In this document: one piece after another, positions 22,050 to 33,130 of the stretch | Position numbering within the stretch: position 1 is the first letter of the stretch | Layout of the letters: every line of letters begins with the position of its first letter | Position numbers and translations under genes: made by a program | Assembly: GCA_933228895.1 (NCBI GenBank) | Contig: OW121854.1 | Coordinates: 55,718,609-55,782,608, forward strand | DNA length: 64,000 nt | DNA from: Platycnemis pennipes | Lineage: Eukaryota; Arthropoda; Insecta; Odonata; Platycnemididae | Reading direction: 5' to 3' | The notes under the pieces: model-generated | Databases searched by the model: none | What the model saw: only the letters and a program-made list of their open reading frames with translations | What the model was told of the DNA's origin: nothing

Positions 22050-22480
22050 TTAGGGTAAGCTTTGATGGAGTGTCCTCTCTTCTTTACACTTCATTATACG
22101 TCCACCTACTCCATTATCCTCTTCGAGTAGTATTTTCTACCTCTTCATCTATCTATAGCAGCTTTCTTTTCTTTCTTCTTCCTCGCTTGCATATCATTCT
22201 ACCTTTGACGACGGTAATGGATATGCCATTATCCTAATTACCTATTCTATCTACCTAGGCTGTATTCTCCTATATTTTTTTCTGTCAATCTACTTCCCTC
22301 CTCAACCAAACTCAGTAGGTACCTATTCATTCGTCCTCCTTTCCGTCCATCACAATTATCCAATACCCCTCCACATCCACAGTTCTAAGCATTCCAACCT
22401 ATCCTTGTCCTCCTTCCCTGAGTTCATGTCTTAGATCCATACAGAGCCACGCTCCATGTGAAGCTCACAACAGGTGTAGT
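22050..22480 (-). pseudogene. RTE-like LINE remnant
   Basis: Minus strand encodes FTWSVALYGSKT and then decayed cysteine/tryptophan-rich codons, the usual post-RT block (WSVALYGSETW). Stops throughout. Confidence 0.6.
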
Positions 22481-22892
22481 TCCTCAGAATTAATATAAAC
22501 TCCAAAATATGTCATGTAAATTGTTAAAAGGTATATACATCAGAGAACAATTTCAACGTATTAAGGAATGGAATTATTCTTTTTGAACCGTCCTCTCATT
22601 ATTTCCTAAAATGCATGTTGCATGAGAGTATAAATAATTTCGTGTTTCTTTTCCAGACTACAAAGGTCTCCACTCCAATTACGGGATAACCGGAGCTGCG
22701 CTGATCCAATCTTGAGCGCCTGAGAGGAGGAGGGATTTGGAAAATGAGACTCCTCAAATCTCACGCTTAACTCGGAATTGAAGAGAAAAGCTCATGGAAT
22801 GGTGAGTTCCAAACGGAAATATATATTCATTGATGTTTACTGACAATGTTCCGAGAGTAACTTGAAAGAGTATCTTGTTATCCATACATACA
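22481..22892. other. non-coding flank of the CR1 element
   Basis: No motif seen. The exact 5' boundary of the CR1 copy could not be fixed by a TSD. Confidence 0.4.
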
Positions 22893-23188
22893 TTCTGAAC
22901 TCTGAGGTGAAGCGGGTAAGTGAAGTCGCGGGCGTTGAACTGGCGCTTTCGATTTGTAGTCTGGTCCCGAGGATCGATCGTGGACCTCTGATTTGGCGTC
23001 GAGTGGTAGACATAAATCAGAGGCTACGCCGTTTCTGTAAGGACATTGGAGCCTCCTTCGTTGACCTTCAGCCGTCGCTTCGGTCGTGTAGACACCCGTT
23101 AAACCGCTCTGGAGTTCATTACACTCCGGACGCCGCCAAACGCGTGGCGGATAGGGTATTAGATCATTGCAGGCCTTTTTTAGGGTAG
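22893..23188 (+). pseudogene. CR1/L2-like LINE ORF1, esterase C-terminus
   Basis: Plus strand reads VAGVELALSICSLVPRIDRG, RVVDINQRLRRFCKDIGASF, VDLQPSLR and LNRSGVHYTPDAAKRVADRV. This is the C-terminal half of the SGNH/GDSL-type esterase carried by ORF1 of many CR1/L2-group LINEs; the GVHYTPDAAKRV block contains the conserved catalytic-type His region. The N-terminal half with the nucleophile Ser is missing through 5' truncation. It overlaps the open frame of ORF2 by about 20 bp but in another frame, as expected for ORF1 followed by ORF2. It cannot be expressed as a working protein. Confidence 0.8.
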
Positions 23189-23298
23189 ATGGTAGGGTAG
23201 AGAGTAGGTCATGTAGTGGGGTAAATAACTTCTCGTTGCCAGTCGCTTTATCGGCTAACATTCATGAAAGCAGAATTGAACCTCAAAATACTTCAGAC

Positions 23299-26121
23299 AT
23301 GACTACAGCTCTCCCTTGTAGCCTTAATAACAGTCGAGGTGAAAATATTTCCGTTGCGGTAGTTAATTGCCGAAGTCTTAAAAACAAGATACCTGAGTTC
23401 CATCACCTTATTCATACTACTGATGCAGATGTAATTATAGGAACTGAAAGTTGGCTGACAGATGACATTCCTGACTCAGAAATATTCCCAAAATCTTTTA
23501 AAATATATAGAAAAGATAGACATAACAGAGCAGGTGGTGGTGTTTTCATTGCAGTCAAGAACTCAATCATTAGCAAAGCAGTAATATTTCCCGACAACCC
23601 CTTAGAATGTGTTTGGTGTTCATTAACATGCCCTAAATCCAAATCAATATCTGTCTGCGCATTTTATAGACCCCCAAACACTGATGTTGAGTCATTATTA
23701 GAACTGGGAAACCAGATAAATACTATAACGTCCCGTAACAGCGAACGTAATATAATAATAGGTGGAGATTTCAATGCACCATCAATAGACTGGAGAACAT
23801 ACTGCTTCAAAGCTGGAGGAAGGGACAAAGACATTTGTGAGACTCTATTAGATGTTTTCTCCAATAACTCCCTGACACAATTAGCTACAGCACCTAATAG
23901 AGGGGACAACACTCTTGATTTACTGGCAACCAATATCCCACAACATGTGACAATGATTGACACGGTTGATGGAATCAGTGACCACAGAGTTATAACTGCA
24001 AAACTCTCGCTATCTTTAGATAAAAATTTTAAACAAAAAAGAAAGTTTTACATTTTTAAAAGAGCAGACTTTGCTAACTTTAAAATTTATTTAAGAGATT
24101 CCTTATCGGATTTCAAAAAGTCTTCCATAAAGGTATGTACCAACGATTCATAGAAGTCGTTCATTAATATCATGCGCTCTGGGATCAACAGATTTATCCC
24201 TTGTAAATTCAAAAAAGAAAGCACTGAACCTAGGTGGTACAATGCCGAAGTGAGAAAATCCCTGAGACGGCAGCGGATATGTCATGCTAAAATGAAAAAA
24301 ATTAGTAAACATATGCCCACTGATGAGCGTAATGTAATTATTGAAAATTATAAAATTTCAAAATCCACTGCAAAGTCAGCCCTTAGTAATGCATTTGCAG
24401 AATTCAAAAGAAAAACACTTGGGGAACAATTGAAAGAAAATCCAAAAGTCTTCTGGTCGTACGTAAGGGAAGTGCAAGGCCATAAGTCTGCCGTCCATTC
24501 ACTTAAAAATGAGAGAGGTGAAATGACCACAAACACACTCGACAAAGTTAACTTGCTAAATTCCTTCTTCCAAACCGTTTTTAACCCACCTTCCGGGGAT
24601 TCAACTGTCGTGTTACCTGACCTCTTTCAGCGGTTGATGCAACCAATTGACATTTCCTGTAATGGTATTGAAAAATTACTTAAAGATATAAGCCCCAACA
24701 AATCTCCTGGCCCTGATCAAATTCCCTCCCGCGTGTATAGAGAGTTAGCATCCGAAATTTCCCCCTACCTTGAAATAGTATTTAATAAATCCCTGACCGA
24801 ACACGTCGTACCGATGGACTGGAAAGCAGCCGATATAACACCCATTTTTAAAAGTGGCGATAGGGAGCAGCCATCTAACTACAGACCTATATCCCTCACA
24901 TCCATTTCATGCAAGGTCCTAGAACATATAATTGTCAGTTCAGTCATGGGACACCTAGATAGCCAGAATTTATTGTCCAATGTCCAGCATGGCTTCCGAA
25001 AGAGCAGATCGTGTGAAACCCAACTTGCTCTCTTTTCCCACGATATTTTAGTTTCTGGCGAAAATAATATTCCAGTGGATGCTATATTTCTCGACTTCAA
25101 GAAGGCTTTTGACAAGGTTTCTCACAGCAAACTAATTTTGAAGTTAAAATCTTATGGGTTAGACAGTAACATTATATCATGGATTAATGATTTTCTGCAT
25201 GATCGGGTTCAAAGGGTTGTTTTGGACGGTGTTTCCTCACCGGCAATTAAAGTCACTTCGGGTGTCCCACAAGGTAGTGTGATAGGTCCACTCCTATTCC
25301 TTTTGTATATTAATGATATCCAAAAGGTGGTAAAAAGTAAGCTTCGTCTATTTGCCGATGACGCAGTAGTGTACAGGGAAATTCTATGCCCGAACGATAA
25401 AGAATATTTAAATATTGACCTACAAGCAATTGAAACTTGGTGTGATACATGGCAGTTAGAATTAAACTTTAAGAAATGTCTTGTAATGAATTTTTGGAAA
25501 AAGAATAGCTCTCCTCCTACCACTTACAAAATAAGTAATAATGAATTAACTAACGTGGAATCCATTAAATATCTTGGAATAAGACTGACAAATGATCTTT
25601 CCTGGGGTAAACACATTCGTGAAATAATTGGTCAAGCGAATCGCAAACTGGGTTTCATTAAAAGAGTATTGGGTAAATGTGACGATCATGTACGAGAAAT
25701 CAGCTACTTTTCCCTTGTTAGACCTCATTTGGAATATGCTGCCAGTGTATGGGATCCCTACGAAATCGGTCTAAGTAATGAACTTGAACGTGTGCAGCGA
25801 AGATCGGCAAGATTTGTAAAGGGACGATACGATAATTATATTAGCGTAACCAGTCTATTAAATGAATTGAAATGGGAATCATTGTCAGATCGCAGGTTGA
25901 AATTTAGACTTAATCTCTTCCACAAATTCCAAGGCAATATTTTCAGTGATGATGTTAAAAATATTTTACGAACCCCAACTTACTATGGCAGACTGGACCA
26001 TAATCATAAAGTTAGAGAAATTGATTGCCGAACTGACCGATTCAAAATGTCCTTTTTCCCTCGCACAATAAGAGATACGAATAACGGTAAATATGTCCTA
26101 TCGGAGAGTAGCAATGAATAG
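23299..26121 (+). pseudogene. CR1/L2-like LINE ORF2: endonuclease-reverse transcriptase, one stop
   Basis: One frame is open from 23167 to 26121 except for TAG at 24151-24153. The first ATG is 23299 (SDMTTALPC), which I take as the start; the open frame upstream begins at TTG. Apurinic-type endonuclease: VVNCRSL, GTESWL, YRPP, GGDFNAPSIDW, NTLDLL and SDH motifs all present (about codons 67-273 from 23167). Reverse transcriptase after the stop: NKSPGPDQIP, YRPISLTS, FLDFKKAFDKV (motif A), SGVPQGSVIGP (motif B), LFADDAV (motif C, catalytic DD), KYLGI, then the C-terminal domain with RPHLEYAASVWDP. It copies RNA into DNA at a nicked chromosomal target. All catalytic residues survive, so the copy is young; the single stop splits endonuclease from RT. 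Length about 985 codons is normal for the family. CR1 versus L2 placement needs a tree. Confidence 0.92.
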
Positions 26122-26356
26122 CATTGGTAGCTGCATTTTGGTATGAGTACTTAAAGCTAACCCTACTAACAGAATGTTTTTGCATGTTTGCTTTGCAATT
26201 TCTATCATTTTTAAATAGTGTAGTTCTGACTACTATATTAATACTATTCCTTTTTTATGCATGATATGTAGTGCATGTTTGGTGAGAAATCACCCCCTGC
26301 CACACACCCTTGTGGTGGCTTGCAGGGTATTATGTAGATGTAGATGTAGACATGTG
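26122..26356 (+). other. CR1/L2-like LINE 3' UTR and terminus
   Basis: AT-rich 3' UTR ending in a hairpin-capable segment (CCCTGCCACACACC ... GGTGGCTTGCAGGG, 26294-26327) and then GTAGATGTAGATGTAG, a 6-bp repeat tail. Four other copies of this terminus lie in the window (11114, 38600, 48008, 56714). In CR1/L2-group elements such 3' structures are recognised by the element's own RT; that role is inferred here. Confidence 0.85.
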
Positions 26357-26880
26357 TGGTTCGGATTTCTCGATTATCAGCGCTATTATAATCCTGAGTC
26401 TCTTAGAAACGAACTTGCAGTTTTTTCAGAACCATTTCCGTGCAATGAGTTGTTGAATTAAGACGTGATTTTGTGCAACTCCATCCATCCATATCCATAC
26501 TCTCGGGACGAAATAAAACCACTCTTGCTGTCCACAAATTTTGTACCAATTTTTTAAATGAAAAAAAAAGCATTTTTGCGAAGATTGCGAATGATTTAAT
26601 TTCGTTCCACTGGTATGATTACCTCCCCAGATGAACAGGAATTACGGAAAAATATCCATGTCAACGTCACATCCCGTGCGTCGCGTCGCAGTAAGGATGT
26701 GCGGCAGCTGTTGCCAGTCCTAAAAAAAATATGAAGACGTTCGTAGAGATTAAAAAAATAACTTTTTTCTGTTGTCGCTCTGGTTTGTGCTGAGAATTGG
26801 AGTAGTATAAGGAAACATGCGTATTTAAACTCTTAGTAAGTCCACCCCCCTTCATGTGTGGGTGTTTTCCTGCAGTGGGT
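26357..26880. other. non-coding stretch, nothing recognised
   Basis: No repeat or gene recognised. Confidence 0.4.
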
Positions 26881-27256
26881 TTTTTTCCGTGATGGACATC
26901 AGCTCACGTTTATTCCCACAACTGTACATATCTTTTACACATACCTTTATGTTATCATTCGCATCTTGTTGATTTTATATGGTTTTCCTAATCGAAACCT
27001 TATATTCATATTTTTCATTTGTTTAACTATATTAATTTTTTTTGTTTCATTGTCATATTATCTTACTTATTTTATCCTCATTGTCATTTTAATTATTTTT
27101 CTATTGTAATTTTATATATATTTTTTTAGTATTTAGAACAACGTTTATATATAATTATATATGCTATATTTTATGCATTGACGAGGGGTTAGATGGAAGA
27201 AGGGACTTTTTAGTCTCAATCTCGCCCCAATAAAGACGCTTATCTATCTATCTTTC
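26881..27256 (+). mobile_element. LINE 3' UTR with (TATC)n tail
   Basis: Very T-rich stretch followed by CTCGCCCCAATAAAGACGCT and TATCTATCTATC. An AATAAA and tetranucleotide tail at this spacing mark the 3' end of a non-LTR element of unidentified family (not the CR1 or RTE types above). No coding part remains. Confidence 0.55.
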
Positions 27257-27269
27257 TCCTATATTCATT

Positions 27270-27620
27270 ATTTTTCAATCCAATGAATAGAGTGGTTAAC
27301 TGCAGCTCTCCATTCTTCACTATTCATTGTTACTTCAGAACAACCACTTACTTCGACTTCCTAACATCCCTCTTGGCTTGGCCCTCGATCTTCCTCATGA
27401 TGTCTTTTCTTGTTTTCTTGAATTACGCTTGAAACAAATCCATATGGATCAGAGTGTGCTTAATCCATGCGATTCTTTTCAGACGTGTTTTGACCTAGCA
27501 CCGTTATTCCTAGTTTCTCCTGCATGGTCCTTCATTTTTAATTTTTATATCCAGAACCTTCAAGAGCACCAGGTTTCGAAAACTTCTATAATTATCTAAT
27601 CAGCTTCCATCCTAATCCTC
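27270..27620 (-). pseudogene. RTE-1 LINE C-terminus, decayed
   Basis: Minus strand: NLVLLKVLDIKIKNEGPCR, KTRLKRIAWIKHTLIHMDL and KDIMRKIEGQAKRDVR blocks, then KNGELQLTTLFIG near the 3' end, the same order as in the copy at 2112-2557. Multiple stops. Confidence 0.65.
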
Positions 27621-28115
27621 GTTTCACTTAGTCCCACCTGATGACACACAACGAGTGACGGATAATCTCTAAGTTGCCGATTTGAATCCCTAAAGATCTT
27701 TACGAAAGGTGTAATCGATCATGGCAAAATATTCGCAATAGCGTGACTACAAGTTAAATCTTCGTATCTCCGTAATTTCCTCCCAAAAATTTAGTGATAT
27801 ACGTGCCTTAAGATGCACTAATTATTTAAAATAGATAATTACAAAGTTTCTGGAAAATTTTGGGAGGAAGTATTAATTACCTAATCAATCGATTTCAGAA
27901 GCATTTTTTCCAGAATTGGTCCAAAATTCCGGTAAATATTAAGCGTGGGAAGTACGTACAGATAAAAGGAAAGCCTCTTTCAAGGCAACATAGTGCAGGT
28001 TAGTCATCGCAAAGAAAGAAAAATAATTCGAGATCTGTAAATAAAGTAATGAGACTACTTAAGTGGTATGTTTTGTTTAAAATAAAACAATATCATAATT
28101 TCTATATATCCTTCA
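27621..28115. other. non-coding stretch, nothing recognised
   Basis: No gene or repeat recognised. Confidence 0.4.
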
Positions 28116-28119
28116 GAAT

Positions 28120-28460
28120 ATTTCTCTTGGGAAACCACACGATGATTTAGACAGGTTAGTAGTTCTGGATATCAGAGAGCGGAATCCCCTTCAACTGTTT
28201 GGTTACGTTTTTAAATGCTGTATCTTGTCCCAAAACGGTGTCCTTAGTGATTTTTTTTAATTTTGGAAAGATAAAGTTTCAGGAACCCAAACCAGATTAA
28301 TAAGGGGCTAAGGACCAACAGTAATGTTTTTGTTTTCCAAAACTTCATTTATAGAAAGTGCTGTGTCAATAACAAGAGCATTTTTATAATGCAGCATCCA
28401 GGTATTCACGATGGCTGGTCTCACATGGGCCTCCCTTTTCCGCAGCCATTCATCATTTAT
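28120..28460 (-). pseudogene. mariner transposase remnant
   Basis: On the minus strand, across two frames: KREAHVRPAIVNTWMLHYKN, ALVIDTALSINEVLENKNIT, then FPKLKKITKDTVLGQDTAF and KNVTKQLKGIPLSDIQN. This follows the C-terminal half of mariner-family transposases (W-LHHDNAPAHTALS, then YSPDLAPCDFFLFPKLK, then IP-DFQ). The catalytic Asp of HHDNAP is replaced (HYKNAL), the YSPD region is shifted and carries a stop, so it is inactive. N-terminal DNA-binding part and TIRs were not found. Confidence 0.8.
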
Positions 28461-29750
28461 TGGTTGGCATATTATTTGACAGTCTGTTTTGTTGGCAATG
28501 AGCTGTTTACCTATCTGTTTAAAGAAAATCTAACAGTTTTTCCGTAATACCTGCTGCATGATTAGCTTCATTGATTAATTTTCACGCACTGTATGCATGG
28601 AAATCACAGTATTCTCACTTCCAATGACTTTCTGAGGGTGAAATATTTATGCCAACAAACGACTGAGACAGTTTCCTACATTTACTGTAGCTCATTTCTC
28701 ACGGAATTTGTTCGGCATGCTAGTTTATTAGTAGCAGCTCCGTAATTCACATGTCTTCCGAAATTAAGATCCAATTCAATGTGACGCCGCAATATTTCAT
28801 GCGGTCAGAAGCGCTCATTTGGATTCCTCCAAGATGGAAGCGATGGAAGCTGTGGCGTAAGCTTGGATTAGTCCACCTCCGTATTACAAGAAGGTTGTCA
28901 AAATCTTCATATCATTGAATATATATTTTCTTTTCGAGAACCAGATGAGAAGAGTCTTCCTTAATCAGCTCGAAAAGTTATTTCTAAGAACCCCAAGGTG
29001 CATATTCTTACGCAGTTTCTTGTTTCAAAAGAAGTGACGGCTAACGCCCAATCTCCAGTTTTTCCCTTCCATTCAGAATCCATATTCACCTACTTAAGTC
29101 TCAGTCATCCCTCCAAGACAAAGGCCAGAAATCGGCATTCAACTGCTCATTATCTTTCATTTAAGTGGTTGTAGGGAAAGTCGTGGATCGATTTCACATC
29201 CTCCAAAATGCCCTATAATCTTGCATATGTAAATTTCAGGATTTTACTGACAGCTTCCATATAATTTAGTGAGGAGGTATCCACCCGTCCGTCACATAAT
29301 TACAGAATCTCACGGCCAATAAGGCCGAACTGAGTCTCGCGTGGCCTGGATTTTTCCTAAGCCTTTTTCTGCAGATAATATTAACGTTCAAACAGTCTAG
29401 ATATTAACAAAATGGTACAGCAGGACGTTACAAAAATTTCATTGCCAGGTAGGTTAATAAGATCTATGATGCATAATTTGTCTCTTCATCACTTATCACA
29501 GACGTGGTGATTACTAAAGCCTAGCCAATTGATTATTTTTCACGATGTTGCTAAAGGAGTATCGATTCAATAATCAGTTCGAGAGAAGTCATCTTTTTAG
29601 TATTCGTATTTAATTTCCTCTCGTATGCAGTTAATGACTTTCATATGATTCTATTGCTGTCTCGTGCTCTAATATGATATAAAGTAGTTCGTCGTAGAGT
29701 TAAAGTTCGTAACTATTTGGTGCATCGCAGTTCGTATGCTCAAAAAAGTG
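28461..29750. other. non-coding stretch, nothing recognised
   Basis: Up to about 28700 it may hold further eroded mariner sequence; beyond that no feature could be supported. Confidence 0.4.
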
Positions 29751-29754
29751 CTGA

Positions 29755-29915
29755 CCTGATTAAATCCTGAATGGGATGATAAAGGAAGTCTGCAGAAAAG
29801 AGAGGATGGGAAGAAAAAAAAGTTTTCTGGATTGTATGAAGGTAAGCGGAAGGTATGAATATTTAAAGGTGCAACGTAGTTAATTTGGATTGGTTAGGAA
29901 GGATACATGCGTCGA
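29755..29915 (+). pseudogene. RTE-2 LINE C-terminal remnant
   Basis: Plus strand: MIKEVCRKERMGRKKKSFLD, then CMKVSGRYEYLKVQRS, matching the LD-MM--RKY--LK pattern of the copies at 45.1, 49 and 52.4 kb. Confidence 0.55.
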
Positions 29916-29967
29916 CAGATCAGGCATACCGACCAATATTGGTTGGCTTGCACGTTGAAAATTGAGT

Positions 29968-30330
29968 CATGTTGGTGTGGTGGTAGCACTGGTCTCTCAT
30001 GTCAAGGGCCCGGGTACGAATCCTAGTAGTGGCTGAGATTTTACGTCAATATTCCCGTTCCCACTTCATTTCTATACGGAGGGAGAGCCTTTAGGAGTTC
30101 ATTACTCCGTCCGTCGGATGGGACGTGAACCATTTTGCGCTTTTAAAACAGCCTAAAGCCGACGCCAGGTTTTCTCCAATCTTTCTCCGTTCCCTGACAA
30201 TTGCCTGCCTCTATTTCGTATATGGGCAATCTATCTCCATTCACGGTATCTTCTCTCGAATCAATACTAACTACAGAGGTCTAACCTGGGAAATGAGGTC
30301 GTTGGGTATCGTGAGCCGGCCGCTACGAAC
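29968..30330 (+). mobile_element. SINE-A copy, plus strand, long
   Basis: tRNA-like head GTGTGGTGGTAGCACTGG with B-box-like GGGTACGAATCCTAG, body TACTCCGTCCGTCGGATGGG, ACGTGAACC and AGCCGACGCCAGGTTTTC. One of the most complete copies; no TSD resolved. Confidence 0.75.
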
Positions 30331-30389
30331 CTTAACGAAGTTACTTGCAGATATGCACACCTCTGCAAGTATTCCAAAGACGAAAAGTG

Positions 30390-30475
30390 ATCCGCCTTGA
30401 CCGGGATATGAACCCGGATCCCTTCATATCGCCCCAAGCACTTTAAGTAGCAAAGCTACTACGGTATCCATCTTC
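30390..30475 (-). mobile_element. SINE-B head, minus strand, decayed
   Basis: CGCCTTGACCGGGATATGAA, CCCGGATCCC, then AAGCACTT and AGCTACTACGG: the SINE-B tRNA head in reverse with several changes. Confidence 0.55.
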
Positions 30476-30884
30476 TCCCTGGTTTTTTTAAGGGGTATCG
30501 ATATAAATGAGCCTAAATTCAAGTCCCGTTCAAGGTTGGAGTTTTATGTCTATGAAAATATTACGCAGAGGTATTTATCCATAATCAGAAACAACCAACG
30601 ACTGCGAGTGACAGAATATGAAGCCACGTTAGAAGTAAAGCCACGAAATATATTTTCTTTCTCGATGTGTAATCATTTAAATGTGATAGATAACATTCCA
30701 TAAGATACGATAATAACTCACTACTCAGCTTGAGATGACAAATTATCTCTAAACAGGTTCAAAGTTCGAGATACCTCCTACCATTATGTATTTCAGGAAT
30801 TATTTATATAAATACGATGAAATTCAATTTACGACGAGAGAGCACAGGATTATCATTAAAAGTCAGAGATAAATTTACAGAGAG

Positions 30885-30985
30885 AAGAAGAATTTCGTCA
30901 GAATGAAGAGGTTGTTTAGCATAGGAATGAAGTGGGGAGCTGCGTCAAATCAACCGTAGAATTGATTACTACATATGAGATGATG
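30885..30985 (+). mobile_element. RTE-1 LINE 3' terminus
   Basis: GAATGAAGAGGTTGTTTAGC, GAATGAAGTGGGGAGCTGCG, TCAAATCAACC and a GATGATGATT tail. About 100 bp only. Confidence 0.65.
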
Positions 30986-31035
30986 ATTACTACAAAAATG
31001 AGATAAAATTACGCAATTACTCGCTGCATAGTATC

Positions 31036-31525
31036 AAAATCTTGAATAGCGTTGCGAATAAATGTAACTAATCAAGCAAAGAGGCATAAAATAGTTTCAT
31101 CAAATTTGCTAGCCAAATATCATCAGTATCTTATTGGGCTCTTGTCATACGTGTGTAATAAACGAAGCACAATATTCTAAAAAAATTCTGCGTCCCCAAA
31201 TTTTCAGTTCCTCCTAAGGCATCACTTTCTTGCATCAACCAAGATCCGAGTCTCACAGGCATGAAAAAATTGGGTTCTTTCACCATCACATCAATTCACG
31301 AGCCTGTTTTTTAAGAAAATAATGAAAATGACCGACAAAAAAGCAAGTTACATAACCTTAACGGCCTCAAGGTGTAAGTATTGATAGTAAAAATAAATCT
31401 CCCGGTAAATGTTCGGATAAGGGTGACACTTTTCAAACATTCCTCCTGCAGAAACGCCGTAAATTTGCGATTTCATTCTGTGTACAATAGAGGAAGAGTT
31501 ACTCTTTATTTTGTCATGACTTTCA
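31036..31525 (+). repeat. direct repeat, copy 1 of 2 (~490 bp)
   Basis: Closely matches 32653-33130 over its whole length with few differences. Contains CGGATAAGGGTGACACTTTT, a motif also inside transposons B1 and B2. No TIRs or coding sequence seen. Either an unknown element or a local segmental duplication. Confidence 0.85.
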
Positions 31526-31593
31526 CTGCTCCAAAACCATTACTTCATAAGACACACCAGGTAGAATTTCACCGTTTTCATCTTCTTTTTGGT

Positions 31594-31631
31594 CATGGAA
31601 TACAAATGCATGGATGCATTTGTATTCCATG
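31594..31631. repeat. perfect 18-bp palindrome
   Basis: Arms 31594-31611 and 31614-31631 (CATGGAATACAAATGCAT and complement) with a GG spacer, followed by more ATGCATG-rich words to about 31665. Confidence 0.9.
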
Positions 31632-31699
31632 GATGCATGGTGCATACAATGGATGCATGCACCTAACGTATTCAAACAGCCGTGAAACTTGACGAGGTT

Positions 31700-31770
31700 T
31701 CCAGGTCAGTAACGACCGGTCTGAAATCACAAACGTAGCGGGTTTGAATCCTGCATTAGGCGTCATAAGT
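31700..31770 (+). mobile_element. tRNA-derived SINE head
   Basis: CCAGGTCAGTAACGACCGGTC with B box GGGTTTGAATCCTGC about 45 bp further. Same type as the head at 19689. Confidence 0.5.
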
Positions 31771-31849
31771 AGTATCAGCGATAGTTTATACTGATGCTAT
31801 TCGAGGAAAGTTACCGACAGCTAACATCATTTGCACCATTTAGGATAGG

Positions 31850-32105
31850 TGGGTGATTGGGTAGCGGTAGGAATTTTTCAGGGAACAGATGAAAGTTGTA
31901 GAGAAACTGAATATTGGCCATAGCGTACTCTATGGAGTTCGCCCAGGGGTCCACGATATTAACACCCCAACCAACGGACGGAGGACTGAACCTGAAGTGC
32001 TCTCCAAACAGCACTCAAGTTGGTATACATATTAATAACGCCAGAATTCGAACTCAGGTCCTTAAGTTAGGACGACAATAATCCAACCAATATACATACC
32101 CGAAC
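31850..32105 (-). mobile_element. SINE-A copy, minus strand
   Basis: CCAACCAACGGACGGAGGAC and TGAACCTGAAGTGCTC in the body; CAGAATTCGAACTCAGGTCC as reversed B-box region at the high-coordinate end. Confidence 0.7.
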
Positions 32106-32344
32106 CCCTTTCATTGTTGGCAGCCAAGGTTATTTGCTCCAATAATGGTTGCAGAAGAATATTTGGGTAAAGGTAGGAACTATTGGAAACGGATCATGTG
32201 TGGAGATATATGCTGCGCAGGCTGCTAGTAGCAACAGAAATTCTTTTTAATTGCTACCATGAGTCTATGCCTCCTATTTACTCATAACCTTGCTCCATGC
32301 CTGTATCTATTAGTAGTTGCTCGTGAAGTTATTGAGTCATTTTA

Positions 32345-32620
32345 GGATCTTTAGGTAATCGGTTAGAGGTATGAATTAATCAGGAAACGGAGGAAGGGTG
32401 GAGAGAAACCCAGCGTCGATATCATCCTGCTCTTAACGAAAAGCACCAAAGGGTCCCGTGTTTTACGGCCCATCTGACAGACGGAGTACTTCTCTCTACT
32501 CAGCACTCAAGTATGGACCAGCATACCAATGAAATATATATGCCTCTGCCGGGATTCGAACCAGAAGCCTCGAGAAAGGGAGACCAGTATTCCAAACATT
32601 ACACCGACTCCTTAGATCCC
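32345..32620 (-). mobile_element. SINE-A copy, minus strand, well preserved
   Basis: GGAGAGAAACCCAGCGTCG, CCTGCTCTTAACGAAAAGC, CCCATCTGACAGACGGAGTA and GCCGGGATTCGAACCAGAAG in order; tRNA-like head ends near 32620. Confidence 0.8.
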
Positions 32621-32652
32621 AAATATTAAATCATTACTGAGCTCATTTCAAA

Positions 32653-33130
32653 ATATTGAATACCGTTGCGAATAAATGTAACCAATCAAGCAAAGAGGCA
32701 TAAAATAGTTTCATCAAATTTGCTCGCCAAATATCATCAGTATCTTGTTGGGCTCTTGTCATACGTGTATAATAAACGAAGCACAATATTCTTAAAAAAA
32801 TTTGCGTCCCCAAATTTTCAGTTCCTCCTAAAGCACCACTTTCTTGCATCAGCCAACAACCGTGTCTCACAGGCATGAAAAAATTGGATTCTTTTACTAT
32901 CACATCAATTCACGAGCCTGTTTTTTTAAGAAAATAATGAAATCAACCGAAAAAAATGCAAGCTATATAAACTCAACGGCCTCAACGTGTAGGTATTGAT
33001 AGTAAAAAAAAATCTCCCGGTAAATGTTCGGATAAGGGTGACACTTTTCAAACATTTCTCCTGCAGAAACGCCGTTAATTAGCGATTTCGTTCTGTGCAC
33101 AATAGAGGAAGGATTACTCTTCATTATGTC
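32653..33130 (+). repeat. direct repeat, copy 2 of 2
   Basis: Second copy of 31036-31525, about 1.6 kb away in the same orientation. The homology stops near CTCTTCATTATGTC, just before the CpG-rich island. Confidence 0.85.

Noticed and set aside
23167..23298. TTG at 23167 as start of CR1 ORF2
   Set aside because: Non-ATG start in a eukaryotic LINE is unlikely; first ATG is at 23299.
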